Origin: Microcaldota archaeon
Lineage (GTDB): Archaea; Micrarchaeota; Micrarchaeia; Anstonellales; Bilamarchaeaceae
Length of the DNA stretch: 13,196 nt
Assembly (NCBI GenBank): GCA_021823425.1
Contig: JAKANX010000024.1
Coordinates: 1 to 13,196, forward strand
Direction: 5' to 3'
The translations under genes were made by a program, and so were the position numbers. Shown here piece by piece: positions 6,543 to 13,196 of the stretch (the first letter of the stretch is position 1; the number at the start of each line of letters is the position of its first letter). The notes under the pieces are model-generated. The model ran no database searches, was not told the DNA's origin, and was given only the letters and a program-made list of their open reading frames with translations.

Positions 6543-7976
6543 TCATCCTTTCACCACCGCAATCGGCTTCACGCGCGCGACGATGTCCGAAATTCCCGCG
6601 GCCGCGACGCTTCCCACGACGTCGTCCACGTTCTTGTACGCGTCCGGCGCCTCCTCGGAAATCACTTTCCTGTCCATGGCGCGTATGTAAATTCCCTCCT
6701 TGTCCGCAAGGTCCTTCACGACCTTGTCCGGGTTGTGCGTGCGTATCGCCTCGCCTCTGCTCATCACCCTTCCGGAGCCGTGGCATGTGGAGCCCCAGCT
6801 CATGTTCAGGCCTTTCTGGTTGCCCACGAGAACGTAGCTGGAGGTTCCCATGGAGCCGGGAATTATCACGGGCTGGCCCACGTTCCTGTAAATTGGAGGG
6901 AGTTCAGGCCTTCCCGCCGGGAACGCGCGCGTCGCGCCCTTGCGGTGCACCATGAGCTTTTTCCTCTGGCCGTCCACTTCGTGCTCCTCCACTTTCGCGA
7001 TGTTGTGCGCGACGTCGTAAACCAAGTCCATGCTGTCGCTCGTGCCGTTGCCGAGCACCTCGTCGAAGCTCTGGCGCACCCAGTGCATTATCATCTGCCT
7101 GTTCGCGAACGCGAAATTCACTGCGCACTTCATTCCCGCGAGGTAGTCCTGCGCTTCACGGGATTTTATCGGAGCGTAAACGAGTTCGCGGTCAGGCAGC
7201 CAGAGGTTGTTCTTGTTCGCGTAGTTCAGCATCCCTCCCAGGTTGTCGGTGCAAATCTGGTGCCCGTAGCCGCGCGAGCCGCAGTGTATCATCACAACCA
7301 CCTCGTTCTCGGCGAGCCCGAAGGACTTTGCAACCGATTCGTTCATTATCTTCTCGACGCGCTGGATTTCCAAAAAGTGGTTTCCCGCGCCCAAGGTCCC
7401 TATCTGGGATTTTCCGCGCGCCTTTGCGGTCGGCGTAACTTTAGTGGGGTCGGCGCCGTCCATTCTCCCGTATTCCTCGGTGCGCTCTATGTCCTCCTTC
7501 CTTCCGTATCCGTTTTCAACTGCCCACGCGGTGCCTCCGAGCGCGACTTTGTCCAGCTCCTGGTGGGTAAGCCTGAGCTTTCCCTCGCTTCCAACCCCGG
7601 AAGGGACGTTCGTGAAGAGCTTGTCCGCGAGCTGCTTCACCTTCGGCTTCACCTGCTCCAAAGCCAGGCCGGTGCGCACGAGGCGCACTCCGCAGTTTAT
7701 GTCATAACCTATCCCGCCCGGGGAAACTATCCCCTCGTCCGCGTCGAACGCGGCGACGCCTCCGATTGGAAATCCGTAGCCCTCGTGGCCGTCGGGCATC
7801 ACCATCGCGTTGTTGACTATCCCGTCGAGGGAAGCGACGTTCTGCAATTGCATGAGCGTCCTGTCGCCCTTCATCTTCTCCATAACTTTCTGGGTGCCGA
7901 AAATGAGCGCGGGGACCTTCATCGTGCCCTCCTTCTCTATTTCCCAAATCGCTTCGCTGACCTGTTTTATCTTCAT
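6543..7976 (-). CDS. rtcB: RNA-splicing ligase RtcB
   Basis: Joins 2',3'-cyclic-phosphate or 3'-phosphate ends to 5'-OH ends using GTP and Mn(II); it is the archaeal tRNA-exon ligase. The protein has 477 residues, the normal size. Metal and catalytic residues are in place: YDINCG with Asp92 and Cys95, GAGNHFLE with His200, HCGSRG with His231, AHN with His324, and STCHGSGR with the guanylylated His399. The nucleotide-site strings HRKGATRAF and PGSMGTSSY are intact. The start is ATG 7976: GTGAT lies just upstream, and the TATA box (8015-8008) puts the transcript start near 7986, which excludes the longer in-frame ATG at 8066. Two intron-containing tRNAs in the window are natural substrates. No archease gene is adjacent. 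Confidence 0.98.
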   Translation of the reverse strand: MKIKQVSEAIWEIEKEGTMKVPALIFGTQKVMEKMKGDRTLMQLQNVASLDGIVNNAMVMPDGHEGYGFPIGGVAAFDADEGIVSPGGIGYDINCGVRLVRTGLALEQVKPKVKQLADKLFTNVPSGVGSEGKLRLTHQELDKVALGGTAWAVENGYGRKEDIERTEEYGRMDGADPTKVTPTAKARGKSQIGTLGAGNHFLEIQRVEKIMNESVAKSFGLAENEVVVMIHCGSRGYGHQICTDNLGGMLNYANKNNLWLPDRELVYAPIKSREAQDYLAGMKCAVNFAFANRQMIMHWVRQSFDEVLGNGTSDSMDLVYDVAHNIAKVEEHEVDGQRKKLMVHRKGATRAFPAGRPELPPIYRNVGQPVIIPGSMGTSSYVLVGNQKGLNMSWGSTCHGSGRVMSRGEAIRTHNPDKVVKDLADKEGIYIRAMDRKVISEEAPDAYKNVDDVVGSVAAAGISDIVARVKPIAVVKG

Positions 7977-8007
7977 GAGAATCACTAATTGCAATTCGCG
8001 TCGCAAA

Positions 8008-8015
8008 ATTATAAA
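8008..8015 (-). promoter_or_regulatory. TATA box of rtcB
   Basis: TTTATAAT on minus, about 32 bp before ATG 7976; leader about 10 nt. Confidence 0.55.
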
Positions 8016-8074
8016 CCATCGTTTCCGCGCTCCCGGTGGGGAATATAACAAAGCGTGAAGCGCCAAACACAGAG

Positions 8075-8124
8075 ATTATAAAATGAGCCGGGCAAAACCA
8101 CATTTACCATCCTTAATAGGTGAT
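8075..8124 (+). promoter_or_regulatory. promoter and SD of the malic enzyme operon
   Basis: TATA box ATTATAAA (8075-8082) predicts a start near 8105. GGTGAT (8119-8124) is six bases before ATG 8131. The ATG at 8083 overlaps the TATA box region and is not expected in the transcript. Confidence 0.6.
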
Positions 8125-8130
8125 TTATTC

Positions 8131-9336
8131 ATGGACCCGCTCGAATTCCACAGGAAGCACAAGGGAAAGATAGAGGTCAAGAGCAAGGTGCCGCTCAACA
8201 GCAAGGAGGCGCTCTCGCTCGCGTACACGCCGGGCGTCGCGAAAGTTTGCCTGGAGATAAGGGACAAGCCCGATACCGTATATGATTACACCATGAAGAA
8301 CAATTTCGTCGCGGTCATAAACGACGGGACGAGGATTCTGGGGTTGGGGAACATAGGCCCCGAGGCAGGGCTCCCCGTGATGGAGGGAAAGTCCGCGCTC
8401 TTCAACGGCTTCGGGGGGGTGGATTCGGTCCCGATTTCCCTCAAGACAACGGACAAGGACGAGATAATCAGGATTACGCAGATGCTCGAGCCCTCGTTCG
8501 GCGGGATAAACCTCGAGGACATAGAGACCCCAAAGGTATTTGAAATTTACGACGAGCTGAAAAAGACCATGGGAATTCCGGTGTTCCACGACGATCGGCA
8601 CGGAACGGGAATAGTGGTGCTCGGCGGCCTGATAAACGCCATGAAGGTGGCGGGCAAGGGCAAGGACGCGCAAGTCGTTTTGGTGGGCGCGGGCTCGGCG
8701 ATAATGGGCATCATGGAACTCATGCTTGAGTACGGGATGAAGAATATCACGGTTTTGGATTCCAAGGGAGTGCTGGACAAGTCAAGGCACGATATAGAGC
8801 CCTACAAGAAATGGTTCGTGGACAATTCCAAGCCGAAGTGCAAGGGCGGGCTCGCGGACGCGATGAAGGGCGCGGACATAGTGATTGCCGCTTCCGCCCC
8901 GGGCATAATCAAGAAGGAGATGGTCGCGAGCATGGCCAAGAACGCCATTGTTTTTACCCTGAGCAACCCGAATTCCGAAATCCTCTACCAGGACGCAAAG
9001 GACGCGGGCGCGAAAATCGTCGCGACGGGAAGGAGCGACGTCCCCAACCAGGTGAACAACGTGCTCGTGTTCCCGGGCCTCATGCGCGGGACGCTGGACG
9101 TGCGCGCAAAGGAGATAAACCACGCGATGATGATTGCAGCTGCCGAGGGCCTTGCAAAGACCGTGAAGGCGCTCAACGAGACGAACATCGTCCCGCTTCC
9201 GTTCGATCGGGAGGTGGCGGTCAACGTTGCGACCGCGGTCGCGCAGAAGGCGGTGGAAACGGGCGTCGCGAGGCTCAGGCTCACGCCGGAGCAGATAAGG
9301 GCCAAGATTTGCGAGCGTCTGATTTGCGAGGTATGA
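8131..9336 (+). CDS. NAD(P)-dependent malic enzyme
   Basis: Oxidative decarboxylation of malate to pyruvate and CO2 with reduction of NAD(P). The 401-residue form is the short bacterial/archaeal type. YTPGVA (32-37) carries the catalytic Tyr, INDGTRILGLGNIGPEAG (64-81) and MEGKS with the catalytic Lys follow, NLEDIETPKVF (127-137) and FHDDRHGTG (152-160) hold the metal ligands, and a Rossmann segment VLVGAGSAIMG starts at about 183. The third glycine of the usual GxGxxG is replaced by Ile and an acidic residue ends the next strand (VLD), which suggests NAD preference; that part is inference. The start at 8131 is fixed by GGTGAT. The next gene starts directly at the stop codon, so the two form an operon. 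Confidence 0.95.
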   Translation: MDPLEFHRKHKGKIEVKSKVPLNSKEALSLAYTPGVAKVCLEIRDKPDTVYDYTMKNNFVAVINDGTRILGLGNIGPEAGLPVMEGKSALFNGFGGVDSVPISLKTTDKDEIIRITQMLEPSFGGINLEDIETPKVFEIYDELKKTMGIPVFHDDRHGTGIVVLGGLINAMKVAGKGKDAQVVLVGAGSAIMGIMELMLEYGMKNITVLDSKGVLDKSRHDIEPYKKWFVDNSKPKCKGGLADAMKGADIVIAASAPGIIKKEMVASMAKNAIVFTLSNPNSEILYQDAKDAGAKIVATGRSDVPNQVNNVLVFPGLMRGTLDVRAKEINHAMMIAAAEGLAKTVKALNETNIVPLPFDREVAVNVATAVAQKAVETGVARLRLTPEQIRAKICERLICEV

Positions 9337-10488
9337 ATGATTGAGCTTCTTTTGTTTTTCCTTATAGGGCTGCTAATCGGTGCAATCAGCGGGCTCGTCC
9401 CCGGATTGCACCCTAATCTCATTTCCGCAATGCTCGTGCTCCAGGACCTCGGATACGAGAAGAAGGCGGCGCTAATCGTTTCAATGTACGCGGGGCACAT
9501 AGTGTTTTCCTGCGTGCCAGCGATATTCTTCGGGATTCCTGACGAGCAGACCGCTGTTTCCGTGCTTCCGGGGCAGAGGATGGTGCGCGAAGGAAACGGG
9601 ATGCTTGCGCTCAAAACGTCGGTGGTTGCAGCGCTCGCCGCCGCGGTGGGCGCAGTATTTCTCATTCCGCTCGCATTTACGTTCTACCAGCCCGCGTACG
9701 CGCTTGTGAAGCCATATCTCCTTCCCATACTGCTGCTCGCTTCCGCAATTTTCGTCCTGAGGACGAAAAATCCGCCATATTCCCTGCTGATTTTCCTCGC
9801 TGCAGGGTTCTTCGGGGCGCGCGCCCTCAATCTGGATTTGCAGGACGCGTTCCTTCCGCTCTTTTCCGGATTTTTCGCGATGGGCGCCATCCTCAATTAC
9901 CGGAAATCCGGAATTCCTGCGCAAAAGGACGGGAAAATGGGGTACGGGGTGCTGAAGTTCGCCCTCCTCGGAATGCTCCTGGGCGGCCTCGCGAACCTCG
10001 TGCCTGCGATGAGCTCTCCCGCGCAGGTTGCAGCGCTTGCCTCGGTTTTCATCGCCATGGAGACGGAGAATTACCTTGCGGCAGTGGCGGCGATAAACGT
10101 GGGGCAGTTCGTGTTCGCGCTCGCGAGCAGCGCGTCAATAGAAAAGGCGAGGCACGGCGTAATAGTAAATCTGGGAAGCGTGCTGGACATCGGGCAGAAC
10201 ATGGGAACGCTGCTGCTTTATTTCATAATCGGAATCGGGATTGCGGGGCTCGCCGTATACTTGCTCAGGAAGAAGGTCGCGCTGCTCGCAGGCTTGGATT
10301 TTTCGCAATTCAACAAGATACTCGCGGCCTATCTCCTGCTCGTCGTGTTTTTGATTGACGGCCCTTGGGGGGTCGCGGTGTTCGCAACCGCCTCGCTCAT
10401 CGGATTCATTACAATCCGGCTGAACGTGGAAAGGACGATGATGATGGGCGGGATAATAGTGCCGACGCTCATGCTGCTGGCGAATTAG
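9337..10488 (+). CDS. TctA/DUF112-like membrane permease
   Basis: A 383-residue polytopic membrane protein with roughly ten membrane segments. GLVPGLHPN (19-27) and IPDEQTAVSVLPGQRM (67-82) match the archaeal members of the tripartite tricarboxylate transporter TctA family (PF01970); a second similar half follows, with LANLVPAMSSPAQ. In bacteria TctA needs the small subunit TctB and binding protein TctC; neither is next to this gene, as is common for archaeal homologues. ATG follows the malic enzyme TGA without any gap, with GAGGT upstream in the malic enzyme end, so translation is probably coupled. The pairing suggests import (or export) of a C4-dicarboxylate such as malate; the substrate is inferred from context only. 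Confidence 0.8.
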   Translation: MIELLLFFLIGLLIGAISGLVPGLHPNLISAMLVLQDLGYEKKAALIVSMYAGHIVFSCVPAIFFGIPDEQTAVSVLPGQRMVREGNGMLALKTSVVAALAAAVGAVFLIPLAFTFYQPAYALVKPYLLPILLLASAIFVLRTKNPPYSLLIFLAAGFFGARALNLDLQDAFLPLFSGFFAMGAILNYRKSGIPAQKDGKMGYGVLKFALLGMLLGGLANLVPAMSSPAQVAALASVFIAMETENYLAAVAAINVGQFVFALASSASIEKARHGVIVNLGSVLDIGQNMGTLLLYFIIGIGIAGLAVYLLRKKVALLAGLDFSQFNKILAAYLLLVVFLIDGPWGVAVFATASLIGFITIRLNVERTMMMGGIIVPTLMLLAN

Positions 10489-10534
10489 AAAAATAGGAAA
10501 ATAGAAAATAAAATAAAGAAAAGAAAGGGAAAAA
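10489..10534 (-). terminator. pyrimidine-rich terminator of the ribosomal operon
   Basis: The minus strand after the L12 stop is a long T-rich, nearly pure pyrimidine tract with repeated TTTT/TTTTT runs, as expected for archaeal T-run termination. On + it is a purine tract following the tctA-like gene. Confidence 0.5.
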
Positions 10535-10837
10535 TCAGCCAAACAGGTTGGCAAGGCCTTCTGCGGCCTGCTCCTCCTTCTTGGCGGTGTCTTCAGGGGG
10601 TTTCTCCTCCTTCGCGGGCGCAGCGCCAGCAGCAGGTGCCGCGGCAACCGTCATCGCGTTCTTGAGGAGGTCCTCCATGTTCGCGCCCTTTACGGCCTCG
10701 GCGAGGAATTTCGCCTTGGCGCCGTCAGCCTCTACGCCGGCGGACTTGAGCACGGACACTATGGAAGCCTCGCTGACTTCCTTTCCTGCCCCGTGGAGGA
10801 GCAGGACCGCATGCAAATATGGGTCTACTTTCGTCAT
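10535..10837 (-). CDS. rpl12: ribosomal protein L12/P1 (stalk)
   Basis: The acidic stalk protein of the large subunit, which recruits GTPase translation factors. 100 residues. The N-terminal helical dimerisation domain covers about 1-62 (YLHAVLLLHGAGKEVSE at the front). An Ala/Pro hinge covers about 64-76, then a charged segment, and the factor-binding tail AAEGLANLFG, a variant of the usual GLGALFG. SD AGGTGA lies six to seven bases before ATG. It follows L10 by 18 bp in the L1-L10-L12 operon. Confidence 0.97.
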   Translation of the reverse strand: MTKVDPYLHAVLLLHGAGKEVSEASIVSVLKSAGVEADGAKAKFLAEAVKGANMEDLLKNAMTVAAAPAAGAAPAKEEKPPEDTAKKEEQAAEGLANLFG

Positions 10838-10855
10838 GTTTTCACCTTAAGTTTT

Positions 10856-11680
10856 TCATTGCGCCGGGGCCGCTGCCTCCGGGGCCTTTTCCTTGTTCAG
10901 GCTGGACAGAGCCATCCCCTGCCTTATCGCAGAGGTGAGAAGCTGCTCTATTGAGCCAGAAGTGTATATGCCTGCATTGATGGACATGTTCATCGCGTCG
11001 CGCGCCGCCTGCAATACGTCGGTCTTGAACTTCTCGTCGTCAATCGCGAGAATCTCGCTGCCGTAAACGTACTTGCCGTCGTAGGCGAACACCATCTCCA
11101 CTCCCACTTCGAACGGGAGTATGCCGAGCATCTGCAACGCTTTCGCTTTCTGCGCGGTTATGGTCTCGCCCTGCTTCGCGACTATGGAGTCCTTGTTGAC
11201 CGAAATCTTTCCTGCCTTTATCATCACGTTGACTCCGGCGTTCTTCAATTCCGAGAGCGCTGGCCCGGGAGGAAGGTCCGTGTCGCCGGCATGCACCATT
11301 ATCTCGTAAGGCGCCACCTGGCCGGCCTTTGCCGCGACCTTCTTCCTGTTCCTCCTGAAGAACGAGTTGAGCGCGTACGCGCTGTGCTTCGTGAGTATCA
11401 GCGCCGAGGGGTCCAGTATCTTGTCCGCCTGGGCCTTCAGTCCCGCGTTCTCCAATACCCTCTTGAGCACCGTGAGCTTGGAAACCTTCACGTAGGTGTC
11501 GTCCGCCTCCCTGAGCTTCTTCTTGGAGGACTGCAAAAGGTCGTCGGGCAGGTTCCTCAGCGTGATGACCGCGAGCGTCGGGTAGCCCTTGGCCTTGGAG
11601 CCGAGGTCAACTACCGCGTGCTTCTTCCTCGCTATGGAGGCCCTTTCCTTCTTGTGTTCAACTTTGGTTTCTTTCTTCAT
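10856..11680 (-). CDS. rpl10: ribosomal protein L10/P0 (stalk base), shortened tail
   Basis: Anchors L12 dimers to 23S rRNA at the GTPase centre. 274 residues. The rRNA-binding N-domain runs to about 105, then the archaeal/eukaryotic insert domain (about 108-200, with VHAGDTDLPPGPA). The L12-binding spine is short: about two helices (AARDAMNMSINAGI; SIEQLLTSAIRQGMALSS) where many archaea have three. The tail ends EKAPEAAAPAQ and lacks the acidic stretch and GLGxLFG end of usual archaeal P0. The ATG at 11680 is chosen because GTGAT lies six bases upstream and the gap to the L1 stop is 10 nt; the in-frame ATG at 11698 overlaps the L1 stop. Confidence 0.96.
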   Translation of the reverse strand: MKKETKVEHKKERASIARKKHAVVDLGSKAKGYPTLAVITLRNLPDDLLQSSKKKLREADDTYVKVSKLTVLKRVLENAGLKAQADKILDPSALILTKHSAYALNSFFRRNRKKVAAKAGQVAPYEIMVHAGDTDLPPGPALSELKNAGVNVMIKAGKISVNKDSIVAKQGETITAQKAKALQMLGILPFEVGVEMVFAYDGKYVYGSEILAIDDEKFKTDVLQAARDAMNMSINAGIYTSGSIEQLLTSAIRQGMALSSLNKEKAPEAAAPAQ

Positions 11681-11690
11681 GAGAATCACG

Positions 11691-12323
11691 TTATGCAATC
11701 TTTACGGGCTTGCCCATGGTCAGCTTCATGTAGACCGACTTGATGTTGCCCTCTGCGATTTTCCCCTTTATCGCCTCGTACACAGCTTCCGCGTTGTCCG
11801 TTATGTCCGCGGAGTCCATGTCCTCGGTGCCGATGAACGCCTGCGCCGTGGGAAGGTACTTGCCCTTGGACGCAATCCTGACGCTCTTCTTGGCCTTCTC
11901 TATCGCCTCCTTGACGTTGCCCACGAGCGGCTTGGGCAGCTTTCCCCTAGGACCGAGGTATTGCCCCAGGTTCTTTGCTATCGCGGCCATCTGGTTGGGC
12001 TGCGCGAGAAGCGAGTATTCGTTTGCAAGGAGCGCGAGCTTCTCCTTGGAAGTGTACGCGGGAATCTCCGCCGGAAGTATCGTGAGGTCTGCCCCGGCCT
12101 TCTTTGCCTCGTTGATGACGCTCTCGTCCCCGACTACAGCTATCTTGGGCGCCTTGGCGCCCTTGCCCTTGGGAAGCGCTATGTCCAGGTTGAGCCTGTT
12201 TTCAGACTTTGAGAAGTCTATGCTGCGGAAGTTGAAAATCATCTCAACGCTCTGCTTGAACTTCCTCTTCCCTTTCTCCTCGAGCACCTTGCTGATGCCT
12301 TCGGCCATCTTTTTCTTGTCCAT
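11691..12323 (-). CDS. rpl1: ribosomal protein L1
   Basis: Protein of the mobile L1 stalk that moves deacylated tRNA out of the E site; in several archaea and bacteria it also represses its own operon. 210 residues, usual archaeal size. The signature LGPRGKLPKPL is at about 127-137, and the C-terminal KSVYMKLTMGKPVKI is typical. ATG 12323 has GGGAGG about nine bases upstream. It is the first gene of L1-L10-L12; L11, often ahead of L1 in archaea, is absent here. A leader of about 100 nt with three hairpins precedes it. Confidence 0.97.
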   Translation of the reverse strand: MDKKKMAEGISKVLEEKGKRKFKQSVEMIFNFRSIDFSKSENRLNLDIALPKGKGAKAPKIAVVGDESVINEAKKAGADLTILPAEIPAYTSKEKLALLANEYSLLAQPNQMAAIAKNLGQYLGPRGKLPKPLVGNVKEAIEKAKKSVRIASKGKYLPTAQAFIGTEDMDSADITDNAEAVYEAIKGKIAEGNIKSVYMKLTMGKPVKIA

Positions 12324-12336
12324 ATAAATCGTCCTC

Positions 12337-12451
12337 CCACTCTCAGATGAGTGGTCCTAACGGATTTTGAAAACTGTGTTTTCAAAAGCTGTCAGTCGGA
12401 ACGCCGACTGACGGATTTGTTATTGGATGATGTAGAGATATGTTTTTAAAC
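12337..12451 (-). promoter_or_regulatory. L1 operon promoter and three-hairpin leader
   Basis: TATA box TTTAAAAA (12450-12443) gives a start near 12421. The leader then holds three hairpins in a row: GTCAGTCGG/CCGACTGAC (9 bp, 4-nt loop, 12412-12391); TTTTGAAAAC/GTTTTCAAAA (10 bp, 3-nt loop, 12387-12365); CCACTC/GAGTGG (6 bp, 6-nt loop, 12354-12337). The last one ends directly at the GGGAGG ribosome binding site. The layout suggests translational or transcriptional control, possibly by L1 itself. Confidence 0.6.
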
Positions 12452-12463
12452 TATTCTGGGGGC

Positions 12464-12725
12464 TCAGAAGGGGTAGTGCCGCCTTATTCTTCCAAGGTAT
12501 TCGGCGGTCTCGCCCACGAGCTCCGTTTCCCCGTTCGCGTACTTCTCCGCGTTCTTCTCGCCCCAGTTGTAGGCAACGAGCGCGTATTCAAGGTTGCCGA
12601 AGCGCCGGAGAAGGCGGCTCAGGTGCCTGGAGCCTCCGTCTATGCTCTGCCTCGGGTCGTACGGGTCCACCCCCCATGCCTTCGGCTGTTTCAGGCATGA
12701 GCTGCATGAGCCCTATCGCCCAAAA
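12464..12725 (-). pseudogene. lytic transglycosylase (SLT) fragment, frameshifted and truncated
   Basis: SLT domains cleave bacterial peptidoglycan. In one frame the minus strand reads AIGLMQLMPETAEGMG; at a run of six G's (12675-12670) the frame must shift by one base to continue as VDPYDPRQSIDGGSRHL, then FGNLEYALVAYNWGEKN and a final AEYLGRIRRHYPF. Together these are the central and last parts of an SLT domain (GLMQLMP-TA, DP-x-DP, AYN-x-G). The first part, with the catalytic Glu of the E-S-x-F motif and any signal peptide, is missing: homology stops near 12713-12725, at one arm of a 10-bp inverted repeat. Five G's instead of six would restore the frame. The missing active site makes a dead gene more likely than a sequencing error alone. 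Confidence 0.75.
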
Positions 12726-12749
12726 GCAGTACATCATTATGGGCGATAG
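12713..12749. repeat. 10-bp inverted repeat at the SLT truncation point
   Basis: CTATCGCCCA (12713-12722) and TGGGCGATAG (12740-12749) are perfect inverted copies with a 17-nt spacer. SLT similarity ends at the left arm, and the SBDS promoter region begins on the other side. Confidence 0.6.
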
Positions 12750-12778
12750 TGTTTTTATAATTGAGCGGACCAGGATAA

Positions 12779-12814
12779 GTTTAAAGGTCTAACGCGAGTA
12801 TGTGGTGCGGTGGG
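12779..12814 (+). promoter_or_regulatory. promoter and SD of SBDS
   Basis: TATA-like GTTTAAAG (12779-12786) predicts a start near 12806-12810. GGTGGG (12809-12814) lies just before ATG 12818. A second TATA-like string (TTTTTATAATT, 12752-12762) is possible. Confidence 0.45.
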
Positions 12815-12817
12815 CGG

Positions 12818-13196
12818 ATGACTACTCTTGACAAGGCCATAATCGCGGACATCACCATAGAGGGCAAGACGTATGAAATGTACGTGGACCCGGACATGGC
12901 GAACATGTTCAAGGAAGGGCGCAAGCCGGACGTGAAGAACATCCTCGTCGTAGATGAGGTGTACGCGGACGCAAAGAAGGCGGAGAAGGCAAAGGCGCAG
13001 GACGTGCAGAAGGCCTTCGGCACCACGGACGTGATGGCGATACTGGAAATAATTCTGAGAAAGGGCAACCTGCAGCTCACCACGGAGCAGAAGAGGAAGA
13101 AGACCGAGGAGAAATACAGGCAGGTAGTCACGATATTGATGAGGGAGACGATAGACCCGCGCACGAACGCGCCGCACACCCAGTCGCGAATAGAAG
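12818..13196 (+). CDS. ribosome maturation protein SBDS (partial, 5' part)
   Basis: The archaeal SBDS/Sdo1 orthologue helps release the anti-association factor aIF6 from the large subunit so that it can join the small one. The visible 126 codons start MTTLDKAIIADI and include the family strings DEVYADAKKAEKA, KAFGTTDVMAILEIIL and ETIDPRTNAPH, covering the N-terminal FYSH domain (about 1-90) and the start of the second domain. The C-terminal domain lies beyond the right edge. An in-frame ATG at 12800 would add MWCGGR, but homologues begin at LDKA and GGTGGG precedes ATG 12818. It is divergent from the SLT remnant and L1 operon. Confidence 0.96.
   Translation, partial: MTTLDKAIIADITIEGKTYEMYVDPDMANMFKEGRKPDVKNILVVDEVYADAKKAEKAKAQDVQKAFGTTDVMAILEIILRKGNLQLTTEQKRKKTEEKYRQVVTILMRETIDPRTNAPHTQSRIE

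Noticed and set aside
6429..7988. A 519-codon open frame on + through the rtcB region
   Set aside because: It is the antisense of rtcB; the product is rich in His/Arg/Val without family resemblance, while rtcB on minus has every catalytic motif.
8811..9344. A 177-codon + frame inside the malic enzyme gene
   Set aside because: Out-of-frame shadow with Arg/Gly/Asp-rich sequence; the malic enzyme frame is unbroken and conserved.
12755..13179. Minus-strand frames opposite SBDS
   Set aside because: The + strand encodes a clear SBDS N-terminus; the antisense frames show no family motif.

Overview
This window comes from an archaeon, most likely a DPANN-type lineage (Micrarchaeota or Diapherotrites-like; I cannot fix the phylum without an alignment). 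The evidence is an archaeal 16S rRNA gene, archaeal TATA/BRE promoters, archaeal ribosomal proteins (L1, L10/P0, L12/P1), SBDS, the archaeal tRNA ligase RtcB, and intron-containing tRNA genes. The 3' tail of the 16S gene contains ATCACCTCC, and most genes here carry the matching Shine-Dalgarno GGTGAT or part of it, which decides several start codons.

Left part (1-2360), accessory in character: the end of a Sel1-repeat-like gene on + is followed, on the minus strand, by fic, a nested hairpin that copies the 5' end of tRNA-Tyr, tRNA-Tyr with a 25-nt anticodon-loop intron, a second long hairpin, and tRNA-Asp. tRNA-Asp is interrupted inside its T loop by a 38-nt intron with a textbook bulge-helix-bulge (BHB). 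The fic promoter is bracketed by two near-identical arrays of three ATTAGTA half-sites.

Middle (2360-4433): a stand-alone 16S rRNA gene with its own promoter and a leader/trailer stem containing a BHB. No 23S, tRNA or 5S follows; the next gene lies on the opposite strand.

Right part (4434-13196), core-like and GC-richer: a DUF6498-like membrane protein and an ornithine carbamoyltransferase diverge from one shared TATA region. Next come a 13-codon lysine-rich minigene, rtcB on minus, a malic enzyme plus TctA-like permease operon on +, and the ribosomal operon L1-L10-L12 on minus with a three-hairpin leader. The window ends with a decayed lytic-transglycosylase gene and the 5' half of SBDS. 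RtcB and the BHB introns belong to one biochemical story: the splicing endonuclease cuts BHB motifs in tRNA and pre-rRNA, and RtcB joins the ends. L1, L10, L12, SBDS and 16S all serve the ribosome.

Most unusual points: the T-loop intron of tRNA-Asp and its 12-nt complementarity to the upstream hairpin; the symmetric operator arrays around the fic promoter; the lone 16S with a complete processing BHB; the lysine minigene; the Cys-to-Asp change in the OTCase HCLP motif; and the three-hairpin leader of the L1 operon.
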